The notes below the pieces were generated by a model. That model saw only the letters and a list, made by a program, of their open reading frames with translations, made no database searches and was not told the origin of the DNA. Shown one piece after another: positions 1 to 9,963 of a DNA stretch of 61,518 bases (positions within the stretch are counted from its first letter, which is position 1; each line of letters begins with the position of its first letter). The translations under genes were made by a program, and so were the position numbers. The stretch spans positions 1-61,518 of the forward strand of contig CAORJJ010000001.1 of assembly GCA_948517135.1 (NCBI GenBank). Direction: 5' to 3'. Source of the stretch: an uncultured Clostridia bacterium (GTDB lineage Bacteria > Bacillota > Clostridia > TANB77 > CAG-508).

Positions 1-652
1 ATATTACATACTACTGGACATACTTTTGATAGATAAATGAATATATAAATCTTCAAAAAAATACGAATATTTTTTTTAGAAAATTGAAAAATATTCACTT
101 TAAGTTAAATAAAAGGTATTAAAAAATTTTTTTATAGCTAAAAAAAGATTGCTTTAAAAGCTGGAAATGCTTGAAAAATCAAGGAATATTTTAAAAAATA
201 TTAGAAATAAGAAAATTTTTATATTAGTAAAATTATATAAGAAAATAAGAGAAAAAGATATTTTATTTTTTTTAAAGGGGAAACTAGATTAGAAAATTTG
301 CAAGGTGTAACTTGTTAATAAGACAATACGGTTCAAATGCTTGTAATTTTAAATAATACCTGTAATGCTTGGGAAGAAAGAACATATGAATATTAGGGTG
401 AAAAGTAATTGTTGAATTAACAGATTATGTAAAAATAAAGAGTGCTAAAAGATAGGAAAGTAGGGAGAAAATATTTAATGAATAAATTATAATGATTTAT
501 AAAAAATATAAAAATATAATTGATTTTTTTCAAAAAAATGATTAAATTTTGAAAAAAAAAGACGTTTTTATGCTTAAAAAAGATAGTTGATTTTTTTGTT
601 CCAAAAATGCTTTTTTATGACGTTAAAATTATACACACTTAAAAAAAGACAT
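1..652. other. AT-rich region without a recognised gene
   Basis: No frame with a plausible start, ribosome binding site and family match was seen on either strand. The stretch is very A/T rich with many A and T runs and short inverted repeats such as the one near 190-215. It probably holds the regulatory region or 3' end of a gene outside the window. I see no riboswitch, tRNA or repeat array in it. Confidence 0.5.
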
Positions 653-688
653 AAAAAAACCCCAGTATATCAATGTTTTATACTGGGG
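653..688 (-). terminator. Rho-independent terminator of the dehydratase-activator gene
   Basis: A perfect 10-bp stem, CCCCAGTATA (660-669) against TATACTGGGG (679-688), has a 9-base loop. On the minus strand it is followed by a run of seven T (A run 653-659). It lies 20 bases past the stop codon of the minus-strand gene. Confidence 0.88.
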
Positions 689-707
689 ATAAAATTTTTA
701 TATTAAA

Positions 708-3700
708 TTAATTTGATTTTAATGTAGTTTTTTCTTTTTCATCAACAATATTTTCAATTTCAATTGCTTTTTTTGATAGTTTTTTCTTTTTTAAATTATC
801 CTTGGCTACTGTGGTTAAAAGTTTAATTCTGTTTGTTTGATTTGTTTCACTGGCTCCTGGATCATAATCAATAGGAGAGATGTTTGCATATGGATATTTT
901 TCTCTAATTGACTTTATAACACCTTTTCCAACAACATGATTTGGAAGACAAGCAAATGGTTGTACACATACAATGTTTGGAATGTCATTTTCTATGTATT
1001 CAATCATTTCTGCAGTTAAAAACCATCCTTCACCAGTTTGATTTCCAATAGATAATATATCTTTTACTTTACTTTCAAGTTCAAAAATGTCACATGGAGG
1101 TAAATAACCTTTTTCTGAAGTTGCTAAAGCTTTTTTTAAATCCTTTTCTAACATTTCAATTAAAGAAATTACTGCACGGAATATTTTGGCTTTGGCTTTA
1201 TCAATATTCAATAATTTATTATTTGTTATTTTATGTGTTGCAATAAATTTTATAAATCCCATAAAATCAGGAGAAATAACTTCGGCGCCTTCTTTTTCTA
1301 AAACATCTATTACATGATTATTGCCAAAAGGATGATATTTTATTAATACTTCACCAACAATTCCAACTTTAGGTTTCTCAATCGAATTATTAAGTTCAAT
1401 TGTTTCAAAATCATTAACCATTTCATATATACTTTTCTTAAACTGATTATATGTAGATTTTGAACAAAGTTTTTTACACTTTTCTAGCCACTTTTCATAT
1501 AATGCTTGTGATTCACCTTTGTTTATCTCATATGCTCTATTTTTTAATAATAGTTTTTGTAATAAGTCACCATAAAAAATAGCCTTTACAAGATTTATTG
1601 CCATAGGTATTGTTATTTTAAATCCAGTAGATTTTTCCATACCAACAACGTTAAATGATACAATTGGCACATTTCCAAATCCAGCATCTTTTAATGCTTT
1701 TCGTATAAATCCAATGTAATTTGTTGCTCGGCAACCACCACCTGTTTGAGACATTATAAGAGCTGTTTTATTAGTATCATATTCTCCGGATTGTAATGCT
1801 TCTATAAATTGACCTGTTGTTAATATAGAAGGATAACATGCATCATTATTAACATATCTTAATCCAGTTTCAACAGTTTTTTCTGTACACTCTTTTAATA
1901 ATTTCACATTATATCCAAGAGATTTAACAGCAGATTCTATTAATTCAAAATGGATAGGAATCATTTGTGGTATTAAGATTGTATATCCTTCATTTTTCAT
2001 TTCTTTAGTAAATGGAATTCTTTTGATTTCATAGTTTCCAAGTTCATGATGTGTGTTGTTTTCAACATCAAGTTGTTCTTCAGCTTTTTGTGCGATACGT
2101 TTATTCATACTAGCAAGTAAAGATCTAATACGAATACGAATAGCACCTAAGTTGTTTATTTCATCTATTTTAATTAATGTGTACATATTATCATAGCTTT
2201 TTAAGATTTCTTCAACTTGATCTGTTGTAACAGCATCAACACCACATCCAAAAGAATTTAATTGTATCATTTCTAAGAAATCATGTTTTCCAACAAATTC
2301 TGCTGCTGCATATAATCTTGAGTGAAATACCCATTGGTCAACAACACGTAAGTGATGACTAACACCATCTTTAGGTTCACAAATACTATCTTCTGATAAT
2401 ACACATAAACCTAAACTTGTAATTAGAGTATCGATACCATGATTTACTTCAGGATCAACATGATAAGGACGGCCTGCTAAAACAATACCTCTTAAATTGT
2501 TTTCTTTAATATATTTAATTGTTTCTTTTCCTTTTTTACGTACATCATTTTTGAATTTTTGATATTCTGCTTCTGCGGATTCAGCTGCTTCTAATAATTC
2601 TTTTTTAGTAAATTTGTAGTCCTTAAATTCTTCACATTCATATGCAACTTTTACCAAGTTTTTTACATTATCAATAGGTAAGAATGGATTTAAGTATTTA
2701 ATATCAGAATTTCTTAACTCCTCAATATTATTTTTTATAACTTCTGAATATGAAATAACAATAGGGCAGTTATAATGATTATCTGAATCCTCATATTCTT
2801 TTCTATTATATGGAATGCAGGGATAGAATATTGTTTTTATACCTTGTTTTAATAAACTCATAACATGTCCATGTGCAAGTTTTGCTGGGTAGCAAACTGA
2901 CTCAGAAGGCATTGATTCCATTCCTTTTTCATAAGTTTTTCTATTTGATTTTTCAGAAATTATAACTCTAAAACCTAATTTTGTAAGAAAAGTAAACCAG
3001 AAAGGATAGTCTTCATACATATTTAAAACCCTAGGGATACCGATTGTTCCACGTTTAGCATTTTCCTCAGAAAGTGGTTCATAGTTGAATAATCTTTCAA
3101 ATTTATATTTATATATATTAGGTAAATCTTTCTTTTCAGAATTTTGATTTCCTGCACCTTTTTCACATCTATTTCCAGAAATAAATTTACTTCCATCTTC
3201 AAAAGTATTAATTGTTAATAAGCAATTATTTTCACAACCTTTACAACGAACATGAGAAATTTTTATGTTTAAAGTGTTTAATTCTTCTGTTTTTAATATT
3301 GTTGATCTGTGTGTCATATCAAGGTTTGCATGATATTGTTCTTGTGCTAAAAGTGCTACTCCATAAGCCCCCATTAAACCAGCAATATCAGGTCTAACAA
3401 CATTTCTACCAACTATTAATTCAAAAGCTCTTAAAACAGCATCATTGTAGAAAGTTCCACCTTGTACCACAATATTTCTTCCTAATGTTTTTACATCTCT
3501 AACTTTCATAACTTTTTGGATAGCATTTTTTATAATTGAATAAGAAAGTCCGCTAGAAATATCACCAACAGAATACCCTTCTTTTTGAGCTTGTTTAATT
3601 TTTGAATTCATAAATACAGTACATCTTGAGCCCAAATCAACAGGAGTTTTTGATTTTAAAGCTTCTTTAACGAATTGTTCTATACTTAAATCTAAGCTTT

Positions 3701-5072
3701 TAGCAAATGTTTCTAAGAAAGAGCCACATCCAGATGAGCAAGCTTCATTTAGCATAATATTATCAATAGCACTATTTTTTAACTTTATGTATTTCATATC
3801 TTGTCCACCAATATCAATTATACTAGTAACTTTTGGTAGAAATTTTTTTGCAGCAGTATAATGTGCTATTGTTTCTATTTCATTTAAGTCAACATGTAAA
3901 GCAGTTTGTATTAGTTTTTCTCCATATCCAGTTACACCACTATAACGAATAACAACTTTTTCTGGAAGAGCTTTATATAAATCTTTAAGCATAGATATAA
4001 CACTTTTTAAAGGATTTCCTTTATTATTTCCATATAATGAATATAATAATGCACCATCTTTATCAATTAAAACAACTTTTGTTGTTGTAGAACCAGCATC
4101 AATTCCTAAGAAAGCATCACCTTCATAAGTTTTTAAGTCATTTCTTTTTACTTTATCTTTATCATGTCTTTCTTTAAATTCTGTAAAATCTTCATCTGTT
4201 GCAAATAAAGGATCTAATGTATTTCCTTCTGTAAATTTTGCATTTTTAAAAGAATTTAGACGTGATTTTAAATCTTTTGATGTTATAGAATCGCTTTCTA
4301 TTGATGAATAAGCAGCTCCTGTTGCTACTAAAAGATGAGCATTTTCAGGGATAATAACTTTTTCATCAGTTAGATTTAATGTTTCTATAAATCTTTTTCT
4401 TAGTTCAGAAAGATAGTTTAATGGTCCACCTAAAAAAGCTACATTTCCCTTTATAGGTCTTCCTTGCGCTAAACCACTAATTGTTTGATTTACAACTGCT
4501 TGAAAAATAGATGCAGAAATATCTTCTTTTCTAGCACCTTCATTTAACAATGGTTGAATATCAGTTTTTGCGAAAACTCCACAACGTGAAGCAATAGGGT
4601 ATATAGTTTCATATGTTTTTGAAAGTTCATTTAATCCATTAGTATCAGTATTTAATAAAGATGCCATTTGATCTAAAAATGCACCTGTACCACCAGCACA
4701 AGTTCCATTCATTCTTTGCTCAATAAATTTGTCAAAATATATAATTTTTGCATCTTCGCCACCAAGCTCTATTACAACATCAGTTTGTGGGATTATTTTT
4801 TCAACAGCGGATTTACAGGCAATAACTTCTTGAATAAAATTCACATTTAAAATTTTTGCAATATCAAGAGCGCCTGAACCTGTTAAAGACATAGTGAATG
4901 TGTTATCTGGGTAGTCTTTTACAAGTTTTGTTAAGACATTAAATAATGTACTTTTTGTATCTGAATAATGTCTTTCATAATTTGAATAAACAATATTTAA
5001 CTCTTCATCTAGAATTACAATTTTAACAGTTGTTGATCCAATGTCTAATCCGACGTGTAATAATTTATTCAT
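708..5072 (-). CDS. 2-hydroxyacyl-CoA dehydratase activator-type multidomain protein
   Basis: This 1,454-residue protein belongs to the BcrAD/BadFG ATPase family, the activators (HgdC type) that drive ATP-dependent electron transfer into 2-hydroxyacyl-CoA dehydratases. Two ASKHA ATPase domains are visible. The first begins with GLDIGSTTVK near residue 8 and has NGTCAGGTGAFLDQM near 122. The second begins with GIDAGSTTTK near 320 and has NEACSSGCGSFLE near 447. The Cys in each of the latter motifs fits the bridging [4Fe-4S] ligands. A Cys cluster (CKGCENNC) near 610 leads into a DUF2229-like region with SESVCYPAKLAHGH, and a HgdB-like C-terminal part contains MSQTGGGCRATNY. GGAG precedes the ATG at good spacing. 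The large architecture is known in Clostridia and its physiological substrate is not established. No dehydratase subunit genes lie next to it, so it stands alone with its own promoter and terminator. Confidence 0.85.
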   Translation of the reverse strand: MNKLLHVGLDIGSTTVKIVILDEELNIVYSNYERHYSDTKSTLFNVLTKLVKDYPDNTFTMSLTGSGALDIAKILNVNFIQEVIACKSAVEKIIPQTDVVIELGGEDAKIIYFDKFIEQRMNGTCAGGTGAFLDQMASLLNTDTNGLNELSKTYETIYPIASRCGVFAKTDIQPLLNEGARKEDISASIFQAVVNQTISGLAQGRPIKGNVAFLGGPLNYLSELRKRFIETLNLTDEKVIIPENAHLLVATGAAYSSIESDSITSKDLKSRLNSFKNAKFTEGNTLDPLFATDEDFTEFKERHDKDKVKRNDLKTYEGDAFLGIDAGSTTTKVVLIDKDGALLYSLYGNNKGNPLKSVISMLKDLYKALPEKVVIRYSGVTGYGEKLIQTALHVDLNEIETIAHYTAAKKFLPKVTSIIDIGGQDMKYIKLKNSAIDNIMLNEACSSGCGSFLETFAKSLDLSIEQFVKEALKSKTPVDLGSRCTVFMNSKIKQAQKEGYSVGDISSGLSYSIIKNAIQKVMKVRDVKTLGRNIVVQGGTFYNDAVLRAFELIVGRNVVRPDIAGLMGAYGVALLAQEQYHANLDMTHRSTILKTEELNTLNIKISHVRCKGCENNCLLTINTFEDGSKFISGNRCEKGAGNQNSEKKDLPNIYKYKFERLFNYEPLSEENAKRGTIGIPRVLNMYEDYPFWFTFLTKLGFRVIISEKSNRKTYEKGMESMPSESVCYPAKLAHGHVMSLLKQGIKTIFYPCIPYNRKEYEDSDNHYNCPIVISYSEVIKNNIEELRNSDIKYLNPFLPIDNVKNLVKVAYECEEFKDYKFTKKELLEAAESAEAEYQKFKNDVRKKGKETIKYIKENNLRGIVLAGRPYHVDPEVNHGIDTLITSLGLCVLSEDSICEPKDGVSHHLRVVDQWVFHSRLYAAAEFVGKHDFLEMIQLNSFGCGVDAVTTDQVEEILKSYDNMYTLIKIDEINNLGAIRIRIRSLLASMNKRIAQKAEEQLDVENNTHHELGNYEIKRIPFTKEMKNEGYTILIPQMIPIHFELIESAVKSLGYNVKLLKECTEKTVETGLRYVNNDACYPSILTTGQFIEALQSGEYDTNKTALIMSQTGGGCRATNYIGFIRKALKDAGFGNVPIVSFNVVGMEKSTGFKITIPMAINLVKAIFYGDLLQKLLLKNRAYEINKGESQALYEKWLEKCKKLCSKSTYNQFKKSIYEMVNDFETIELNNSIEKPKVGIVGEVLIKYHPFGNNHVIDVLEKEGAEVISPDFMGFIKFIATHKITNNKLLNIDKAKAKIFRAVISLIEMLEKDLKKALATSEKGYLPPCDIFELESKVKDILSIGNQTGEGWFLTAEMIEYIENDIPNIVCVQPFACLPNHVVGKGVIKSIREKYPYANISPIDYDPGASETNQTNRIKLLTTVAKDNLKKKKLSKKAIEIENIVDEKEKTTLKSN

Positions 5073-5142
5073 TTTTTATTCTCCTATTCGAAGCACATAA
5101 GAGTGCATAATTTTTAATAAAATTTCAATAATTAATAGATAC

Positions 5143-5171
5143 ATTTTATAAGCTTTATCGAAATTTGTCAA
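5143..5171 (-). promoter_or_regulatory. Sigma-A-type promoter for the dehydratase-activator gene
   Basis: On the minus strand TTGACA (5166-5171) and TAAAAT (5143-5148) are separated by exactly 17 bases, about 70 bases upstream of the start codon. Confidence 0.68.
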
Positions 5172-5304
5172 TGTTTATATTTTCCTTATTTCCGTACAGG
5201 TTAAAATATTTTTATGAACAAAAAATGAAGTTTCATTTTGATGAAAAAATAGAACAATTTAGAAATTTAGAATGCCTAAATCCCATATTGTTCCAGTGTT
5301 TTTT

Positions 5305-5904
5305 TTAGTGAAAAATATATATAAAATAAAAAATAAATTCTAATAAACAAGCAATAGAAATTAATATATGAGAGAAAATATGTTGAAAATTAAGTAAATC
5401 AAGAAGTTCAGCTATAAAATATAAAATAACTCCAATCAAAATTAAAATAGGAATTTTATTAAATAATATAAGTGGAATTATTGATATTAAAAAACAAATA
5501 ATTATTAAAAAATAAAGTATTGATGAGAGTACTTTTGGAATATTTGTCCAAATAGAAGTCATAATAATAGAAGTTAATAATATTCCTAAAGTTGTTCCAA
5601 ATAAAGCCCATCCCCAAGCTCCTTGCAATATACATAAAAATATTGGAAATACTGATGTTGCTAACAATATATGACTTAATATATTATCAAATTTCTTGAA
5701 AAAAGTTTTCACATTTGTAAAATGATAAATTGTACTAAATAAAAAATATATAAAACTTGATACTGAAAAAATAGTAATAAATATAATATTTATAGCAGAT
5801 TTATTTATACAAGTAAAAACAATTAATAAAATAGAGCAAACAAAGAATATTGATGCACTTATGCAATGAATAATTGCACTTGAAATACTTTTTTTATTTT
5901 CCAT
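5305..5904 (-). CDS. Divergent hemolysin III / PAQR-like membrane protein
   Basis: The 199 residues form about seven hydrophobic segments, the usual size and topology of the bacterial hemolysin III (YplQ/PAQR) family. Matches to the family's metal-site pattern are a histidine after the second segment (FSTIYHF near residue 62), an aspartate in KKFDNIL, and an HxxxH pair (HIFSH near 175) in the last segment. Other family residues are altered: the usual LDHxxI reads FDNILS. It is therefore either a divergent hydrolase-type PAQR protein or a relative with weakened chemistry. AAGGA lies 7 bases before the ATG. It is transcribed alone from a minus-strand promoter at 5945-5973 and diverges from the gene at 6042. 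Confidence 0.6.
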   Translation of the reverse strand: MENKKSISSAIIHCISASIFFVCSILLIVFTCINKSAINIIFITIFSVSSFIYFLFSTIYHFTNVKTFFKKFDNILSHILLATSVFPIFLCILQGAWGWALFGTTLGILLTSIIMTSIWTNIPKVLSSILYFLIIICFLISIIPLILFNKIPILILIGVILYFIAELLDLLNFQHIFSHILISIACLLEFIFYFIYIFH

Positions 5905-5944
5905 AATAGATTCCTTTAATTAATTAAAATAAGATTTTGAGGCA

Positions 5945-5973
5945 ATAATACAACATTTTGAGCAAATAGTCAA
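5945..5973 (-). promoter_or_regulatory. Promoter for the PAQR-like gene
   Basis: On the minus strand TTGACT (5968-5973) and TATTAT (5945-5950) are separated by 17 bases, about 40 bases before the start codon. Confidence 0.65.
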
Positions 5974-6041
5974 TTTAAAATGAATAAATATACAAGTTTA
6001 GGAATACCATTTAGAAAAACAAAAATAAAGGAGGAGAGATA

Positions 6042-6623
6042 ATGCAAAAGTGGATAATTATAGCTGTTATAGCTATAATATTAATTTTAACCACAGTTAT
6101 TGTACTAAATGTGGATATTGAAACTGAATATACTCCAGAAACTGAAATTGAAGAAACAGAATTAAGAAAAACAATTATATCATTATATTTTTTAGACAAA
6201 AATACAATGGAATTGGTTAAGGAGAGTAGGTTAATAGATTCTAAAGAATTAATAATTAATCCATATGATAAAGTTTTAGAAATGATGATTTCAGGACCAG
6301 AAAATGAAGCATATACTAGAACTATTCCAGAAAATACTAAAGTTATAGAAACAAAACTTGAAAGTGATTGTTTAGTAATTAATTTTAGTAGTGAATTTTC
6401 AGGGGCTCTAACAGATGATTCTAATAAGCAAAAGGTTATAGACTCAATTTATCAATCATTAAAAGAGTTTACAGAAATTAATAGTATAAAGATATTAATT
6501 GAAAATGTTGATATAAATGGAGAAAACACAACATCAAATGAAAACCAAAATTTAGTTAATAATCAAATAGCAGAAAATACTATATCAAATGAAGTAACTA
6601 ATCAAACTGTTGAAAATATGTAG
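6042..6623 (+). CDS. Membrane-anchored GerMN-domain protein
   Basis: The protein has 193 residues: an N-terminal membrane anchor (about 4-24), an acidic Thr/Glu-rich spacer, and a GerMN domain (about 45-155). The domain pattern includes LEMMISGPENEAYTRTIP, followed by a segment resembling the usual 'v.g.vvvDFS.ef' stretch (LVINFSSEFSG). GerMN is the domain of the spore germination and cortex protein GerM. Here there is no lipobox cysteine, so the anchor is probably an uncleaved helix. The C-terminal tail is Asn/Thr/Glu-rich and low complexity. A strong AAGGAGGAG precedes the ATG. It is 49 bases ahead of the methyltransferase gene and may share a transcript with it. Confidence 0.75.
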   Translation: MQKWIIIAVIAIILILTTVIVLNVDIETEYTPETEIEETELRKTIISLYFLDKNTMELVKESRLIDSKELIINPYDKVLEMMISGPENEAYTRTIPENTKVIETKLESDCLVINFSSEFSGALTDDSNKQKVIDSIYQSLKEFTEINSIKILIENVDINGENTTSNENQNLVNNQIAENTISNEVTNQTVENM

Positions 6624-6672
6624 GTTTTGTGATATTATAAAATAATTGAAAATGTAGATATAGGAGTATTAA

Positions 6673-7413
6673 GTGGATTTATTAGAAAATGAAAGAATAG
6701 ATGATTTAGAATATAAGGGATTAAAAATAATTCAAAACAAAAATGGATTTTGCTTTGGAATAGACAGTGTTTTATTATCTGATTTTGCTAAAAATATTAA
6801 GAAAAATGCAAAAGTTATAGATATTGGAACAGGTACAGGTATTATATCTATTTTGTTATCAAAAAAAGCAAATTTATCTAAAATATATGGAATAGAGATA
6901 CAAGATGAAGTTGCAGATATGGCAAAAAGAAGCGTATATCTAAATAATCTGAACGATAAAATTGAAATAATTAATACTAATATAAAAGATATTTTTAATA
7001 TTTTAAATCCAAATGAATTTGATGTTATAGTAACAAATCCTCCATATATGAAAATGAATACTGGAGCTATAAATGAAGAAAAAAAGAAATTAATATCAAG
7101 ACATGAAGTTGAATGCACATTAGAAGATATAATAAGAATTAGTTATAAATTATTAAAAAGTAATGGAGAATTTTATATGGTACATAGAGCAGAGAGAATT
7201 GTAGACATATTATTTTATTTAAGACAATATAAAATAGAGCCAAAAATTTTAAGATTTATACAACCTAATTTGAATAAAGAACCAAATCTTGTATTAATTA
7301 AAGCAGTAAAAAATGCTGGATATCAGTTAAATGTAAAAAAACCATTAATTGTGTATAATGAAGATGGAAAATATACTGATGAAATATTAGAAATATATAA
7401 TAAGGAGAAATAA
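6673..7413 (+). CDS. tRNA1(Val) (adenine-37-N6)-methyltransferase family protein
   Basis: A class I SAM-dependent methyltransferase of 246 residues, similar to TrmN6/YfiC (YabB in Bacillus). The SAM-binding motif VIDIGTGTGIISILL lies near residue 44 and the N6-adenine catalytic motif NPPY near 116 (VTNPPYMK). The start is GTG, supported by GGAG six bases upstream. It is followed after 2 bases by rsmI, an arrangement common in Firmicutes (yabB-yazA-rsmI, here without yazA), which suggests an RNA-modification operon. The exact tRNA target is inferred from family only. Confidence 0.82.
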   Translation: MDLLENERIDDLEYKGLKIIQNKNGFCFGIDSVLLSDFAKNIKKNAKVIDIGTGTGIISILLSKKANLSKIYGIEIQDEVADMAKRSVYLNNLNDKIEIINTNIKDIFNILNPNEFDVIVTNPPYMKMNTGAINEEKKKLISRHEVECTLEDIIRISYKLLKSNGEFYMVHRAERIVDILFYLRQYKIEPKILRFIQPNLNKEPNLVLIKAVKNAGYQLNVKKPLIVYNEDGKYTDEILEIYNKEK

Positions 7414-7415
7414 AT

Positions 7416-8249
7416 ATGCCAGGAAAATTATATTTAGTAGCAACACCAATTGGAAATTTAGAAGATATAACAATTAGAGCTTTAAATGTATTAAAACAAG
7501 TTGATCTAATTGCAGCAGAAGATACGAGGCATACATTAGGATTGCTAAATCATTTTGAAATTTCAAAACCATTAATTAGTTATTATAAACAAACTGAAAA
7601 ATCAAGAAGTGAAGTATTAATTGAAAAACTAAAAGAAGGAAAAAATATAGCAATAGTTTCTGATGCAGGAACTCCAGGTATTTCTGATCCAGGAGAAGAG
7701 ATTGTGAAATTAGCAATACAAAATAATATTGAAATTATACCAATTCCAGGAGCATGTGCACTAATAAATGCATTAATTGTTTCAGGTCTTTCTACTAGAG
7801 AATTTTCATTTATTGGTTTTTTATCAACTATAAAAAAAGAGAAGAAAGAAAAGTTAGAAGAAGTAAAATTTGAAACAAGAACATTAATTTTGTATGAGGC
7901 ACCACACAAGTTAAAAGGAACTTTAGAGCAGATTTTTGAAACATTAGGAAATAGAAACATTGTTTTAGCGAGGGAATTAACAAAAATACATGAAGAATTT
8001 ATTAGAGGAACAGTTAGTGAAATATTAGATAGAATTGAAGAAATTAAGGGAGAATTTGTTATTTTAGTAGAAGGAAATAATATTTCTAAAAAAGATTTAG
8101 AGTTAAGCAATTTAAAAAATTTATCTTTAGAGGAACATTATAGTAGATATGAAAATCAAGGATTAGATAAAAAGGAAATTATAAAAAGAATAGCTAAAGA
8201 CAGAAATGTAAATAAAAATGAAATTTATCAATATTTTATTAAAAAATAG
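7416..8249 (+). CDS. rsmI: 16S rRNA (cytidine-1402-2'-O)-methyltransferase RsmI
   Basis: RsmI methylates the ribose of C1402 in the ribosomal P site using SAM. The 277 residues match the family length and its tetrapyrrole-methylase-like fold. GKLYLVATPIGNLEDIT is at the N-terminus, AEDTRHTLGLL near 34, SDAGTPGISDPG near 82 and PIPGACALINAL near 110. The ribosome binding site AAGGAG precedes the ATG. It follows the TrmN6-like gene directly and is followed by a weak terminator. Confidence 0.95.
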   Translation: MPGKLYLVATPIGNLEDITIRALNVLKQVDLIAAEDTRHTLGLLNHFEISKPLISYYKQTEKSRSEVLIEKLKEGKNIAIVSDAGTPGISDPGEEIVKLAIQNNIEIIPIPGACALINALIVSGLSTREFSFIGFLSTIKKEKKEKLEEVKFETRTLILYEAPHKLKGTLEQIFETLGNRNIVLARELTKIHEEFIRGTVSEILDRIEEIKGEFVILVEGNNISKKDLELSNLKNLSLEEHYSRYENQGLDKKEIIKRIAKDRNVNKNEIYQYFIKK

Positions 8250-8285
8250 GGGATAGTATAAAAGTACTATTCTCTATTTGTTTTA
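8249..8285 (+). terminator. Likely terminator after rsmI
   Basis: A 10-bp stem (8249-8258 with 8265-8274, including two G-U pairs) begins at the last base of the rsmI stop codon. The T-rich stretch that follows is interrupted, so efficiency is uncertain. Confidence 0.5.
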
Positions 8286-8347
8286 TATTAAACTAAACTG
8301 AATTTTTTATAAGTTTCAAAATTTTAGAACGACTCAAAATTTCAGTA

Positions 8348-8376
8348 TTGTAATTTGCAGTTTAAAATGATATAGT
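8348..8376 (+). promoter_or_regulatory. Possible promoter for the WG-repeat gene
   Basis: TTGTAA (8348-8353) and TATAGT (8371-8376) are 17 bases apart, about 35 bases before the ribosome binding site. Confidence 0.42.
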
Positions 8377-8412
8377 TATTATGTATAAAAATATTTTATC
8401 GTGGAGGTCGAA

Positions 8413-9936
8413 ATGAGTAGAAGTAGAGGAAGAAGATATGACGAAACTCCTAAGTTAAATTTAAAAAAAGTATTCGCTACAATAATTGCTATAATTGTAC
8501 TTATAATGATTATTGTTTCTTTAAAAAATCTGTTTATTAATACAGATAATACAAAAGATGTTTCTTCATTAACGACCTATGTTAGTGTATATGAGAATAA
8601 TAAATGGGGAGTAATAGATAATAAAGGAAATATAATTGTTGATTGCAATCATGATGAAATGGTTGTAGTTCCAGATAAAAATAAAGCTTTATTTATTTGT
8701 ATAGAAAATCCAAATTATAGTAATGACACATATACAACAAAAATAATTAATGAAAAAGGTGAAAAAATTCTTACAGAGTATAATATGGTACAACCTTTAG
8801 AAAATACAGATGGCTTAACTTCTTGGTATGAAAGTAATGTTTTAAAATTTGAAAAAGATGGTAAATATGGTTTAATTAATTTTGATGGCAAAATTATATT
8901 AGATGCAATATATGATAATTTATATGCTTTGCAAGGATCTGAGAAAAGTATAATAATTGAAAATGCTGGAAAAAAGGGGTTAGTTAGTACAGCAATGGGA
9001 GAAGTTATTATTCCAGCAGAATATCAAGAAATCAAAAGTTTAACTAAAAATTATGATGATGGATACATTGTAAAAGATGATAGTAATAAATATGGAGTCA
9101 TTTCTCCAGATAAATCAATAATATTAGAAACAAAATATGATGATATTAAAAATATTACAGGAAATGATTATTATGTTGTTTCAGAGAATGGTGTATTAGA
9201 GATTATAAATGGAAAAGGCGAAGTTATATTAAATAGTGGTTTTGAAACAGTTGAAGAAATAAATGCTGATTATTTTATTATAACAATAGGTGGAAAATAT
9301 GGAGTTATATCTAAAACTGGGGAAACAAAAATAGAACCTAAATATGATTTTCTAAAAAATTCATTTTCAAATAATTACATTGCTAAATTAAATGGTAAAA
9401 CAGGAATTATAAATGAACCTTCAAATCAAATTATTGGATTTTCATATGAAAATATTAGTTATATAAAAGAAGCAAATTTTTTTAAAGCAGAAAATGCAGA
9501 CTTTACAACAGATATTATAGATAGTAGTTTTAATATTGTTTTAAATAATATTATTGTTTCAGAATTAAATATAGATAATGGATATTTAAGAATTAGAAAT
9601 AGTAATGAATATAAATATTATAATTTAAAATTAGAAGAGAAAACAAATAAAGAAATATTAACAACAAATACATTATTTTTAGTAAAAGAAAATGGTAAAT
9701 ATGGATATGAAAATAAAGCAGGAAAAAGAGTTGTTGATTGTATTTATGATGATGCAAAAGAACAAAACGAGTTTGGATATTGTGCTGTAAACAAAGATGG
9801 AAAATGGGGAGTATTAGGAGCTAATGGCTCAGTTATAGAAGATCCAAACAATGATTTTAATGATTATTTATATATAGATTTTATAGGCAGTTGGCATAAA
9901 CATAAAGATTTAAAATTGAACGTTTATACAAAATAA
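8413..9936 (+). CDS. Membrane-anchored WG-repeat protein
   Basis: The protein has 507 residues: a basic N-terminus, one membrane helix (about residues 14-38) and an outer domain of at least eight WG-type repeats. Each repeat has the form 'gKyGvin..Gk.ii...Yd.i'; clear copies are KWGVIDNKGNIIVD, KYGLINFDGKIILDAIYD, KYGVISPDKSIILETKYD and KWGVLGANGSVIED. WG repeats build beta-structured surface modules of unknown ligand. A longer frame opens with GTG at 8401, but that codon is part of the GGAGG ribosome binding site of the ATG at 8413, so the ATG is chosen. The unknown gene at 9964 follows after 27 bases. Confidence 0.8.
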   Translation: MSRSRGRRYDETPKLNLKKVFATIIAIIVLIMIIVSLKNLFINTDNTKDVSSLTTYVSVYENNKWGVIDNKGNIIVDCNHDEMVVVPDKNKALFICIENPNYSNDTYTTKIINEKGEKILTEYNMVQPLENTDGLTSWYESNVLKFEKDGKYGLINFDGKIILDAIYDNLYALQGSEKSIIIENAGKKGLVSTAMGEVIIPAEYQEIKSLTKNYDDGYIVKDDSNKYGVISPDKSIILETKYDDIKNITGNDYYVVSENGVLEIINGKGEVILNSGFETVEEINADYFIITIGGKYGVISKTGETKIEPKYDFLKNSFSNNYIAKLNGKTGIINEPSNQIIGFSYENISYIKEANFFKAENADFTTDIIDSSFNIVLNNIIVSELNIDNGYLRIRNSNEYKYYNLKLEEKTNKEILTTNTLFLVKENGKYGYENKAGKRVVDCIYDDAKEQNEFGYCAVNKDGKWGVLGANGSVIEDPNNDFNDYLYIDFIGSWHKHKDLKLNVYTK

Positions 9937-9963
9937 CAGAAGAAAAAAGGAAGGTAATTTATT

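Noticed and set aside
5184..5196. TTCCGTA recurring in intergenic regions (about 5186, 12545, 49772, 55726)
   Set aside because: The string is short and only the copies before 12675 and 55864 share a wider motif. The others differ in context and orientation to genes, so only that pair is reported.
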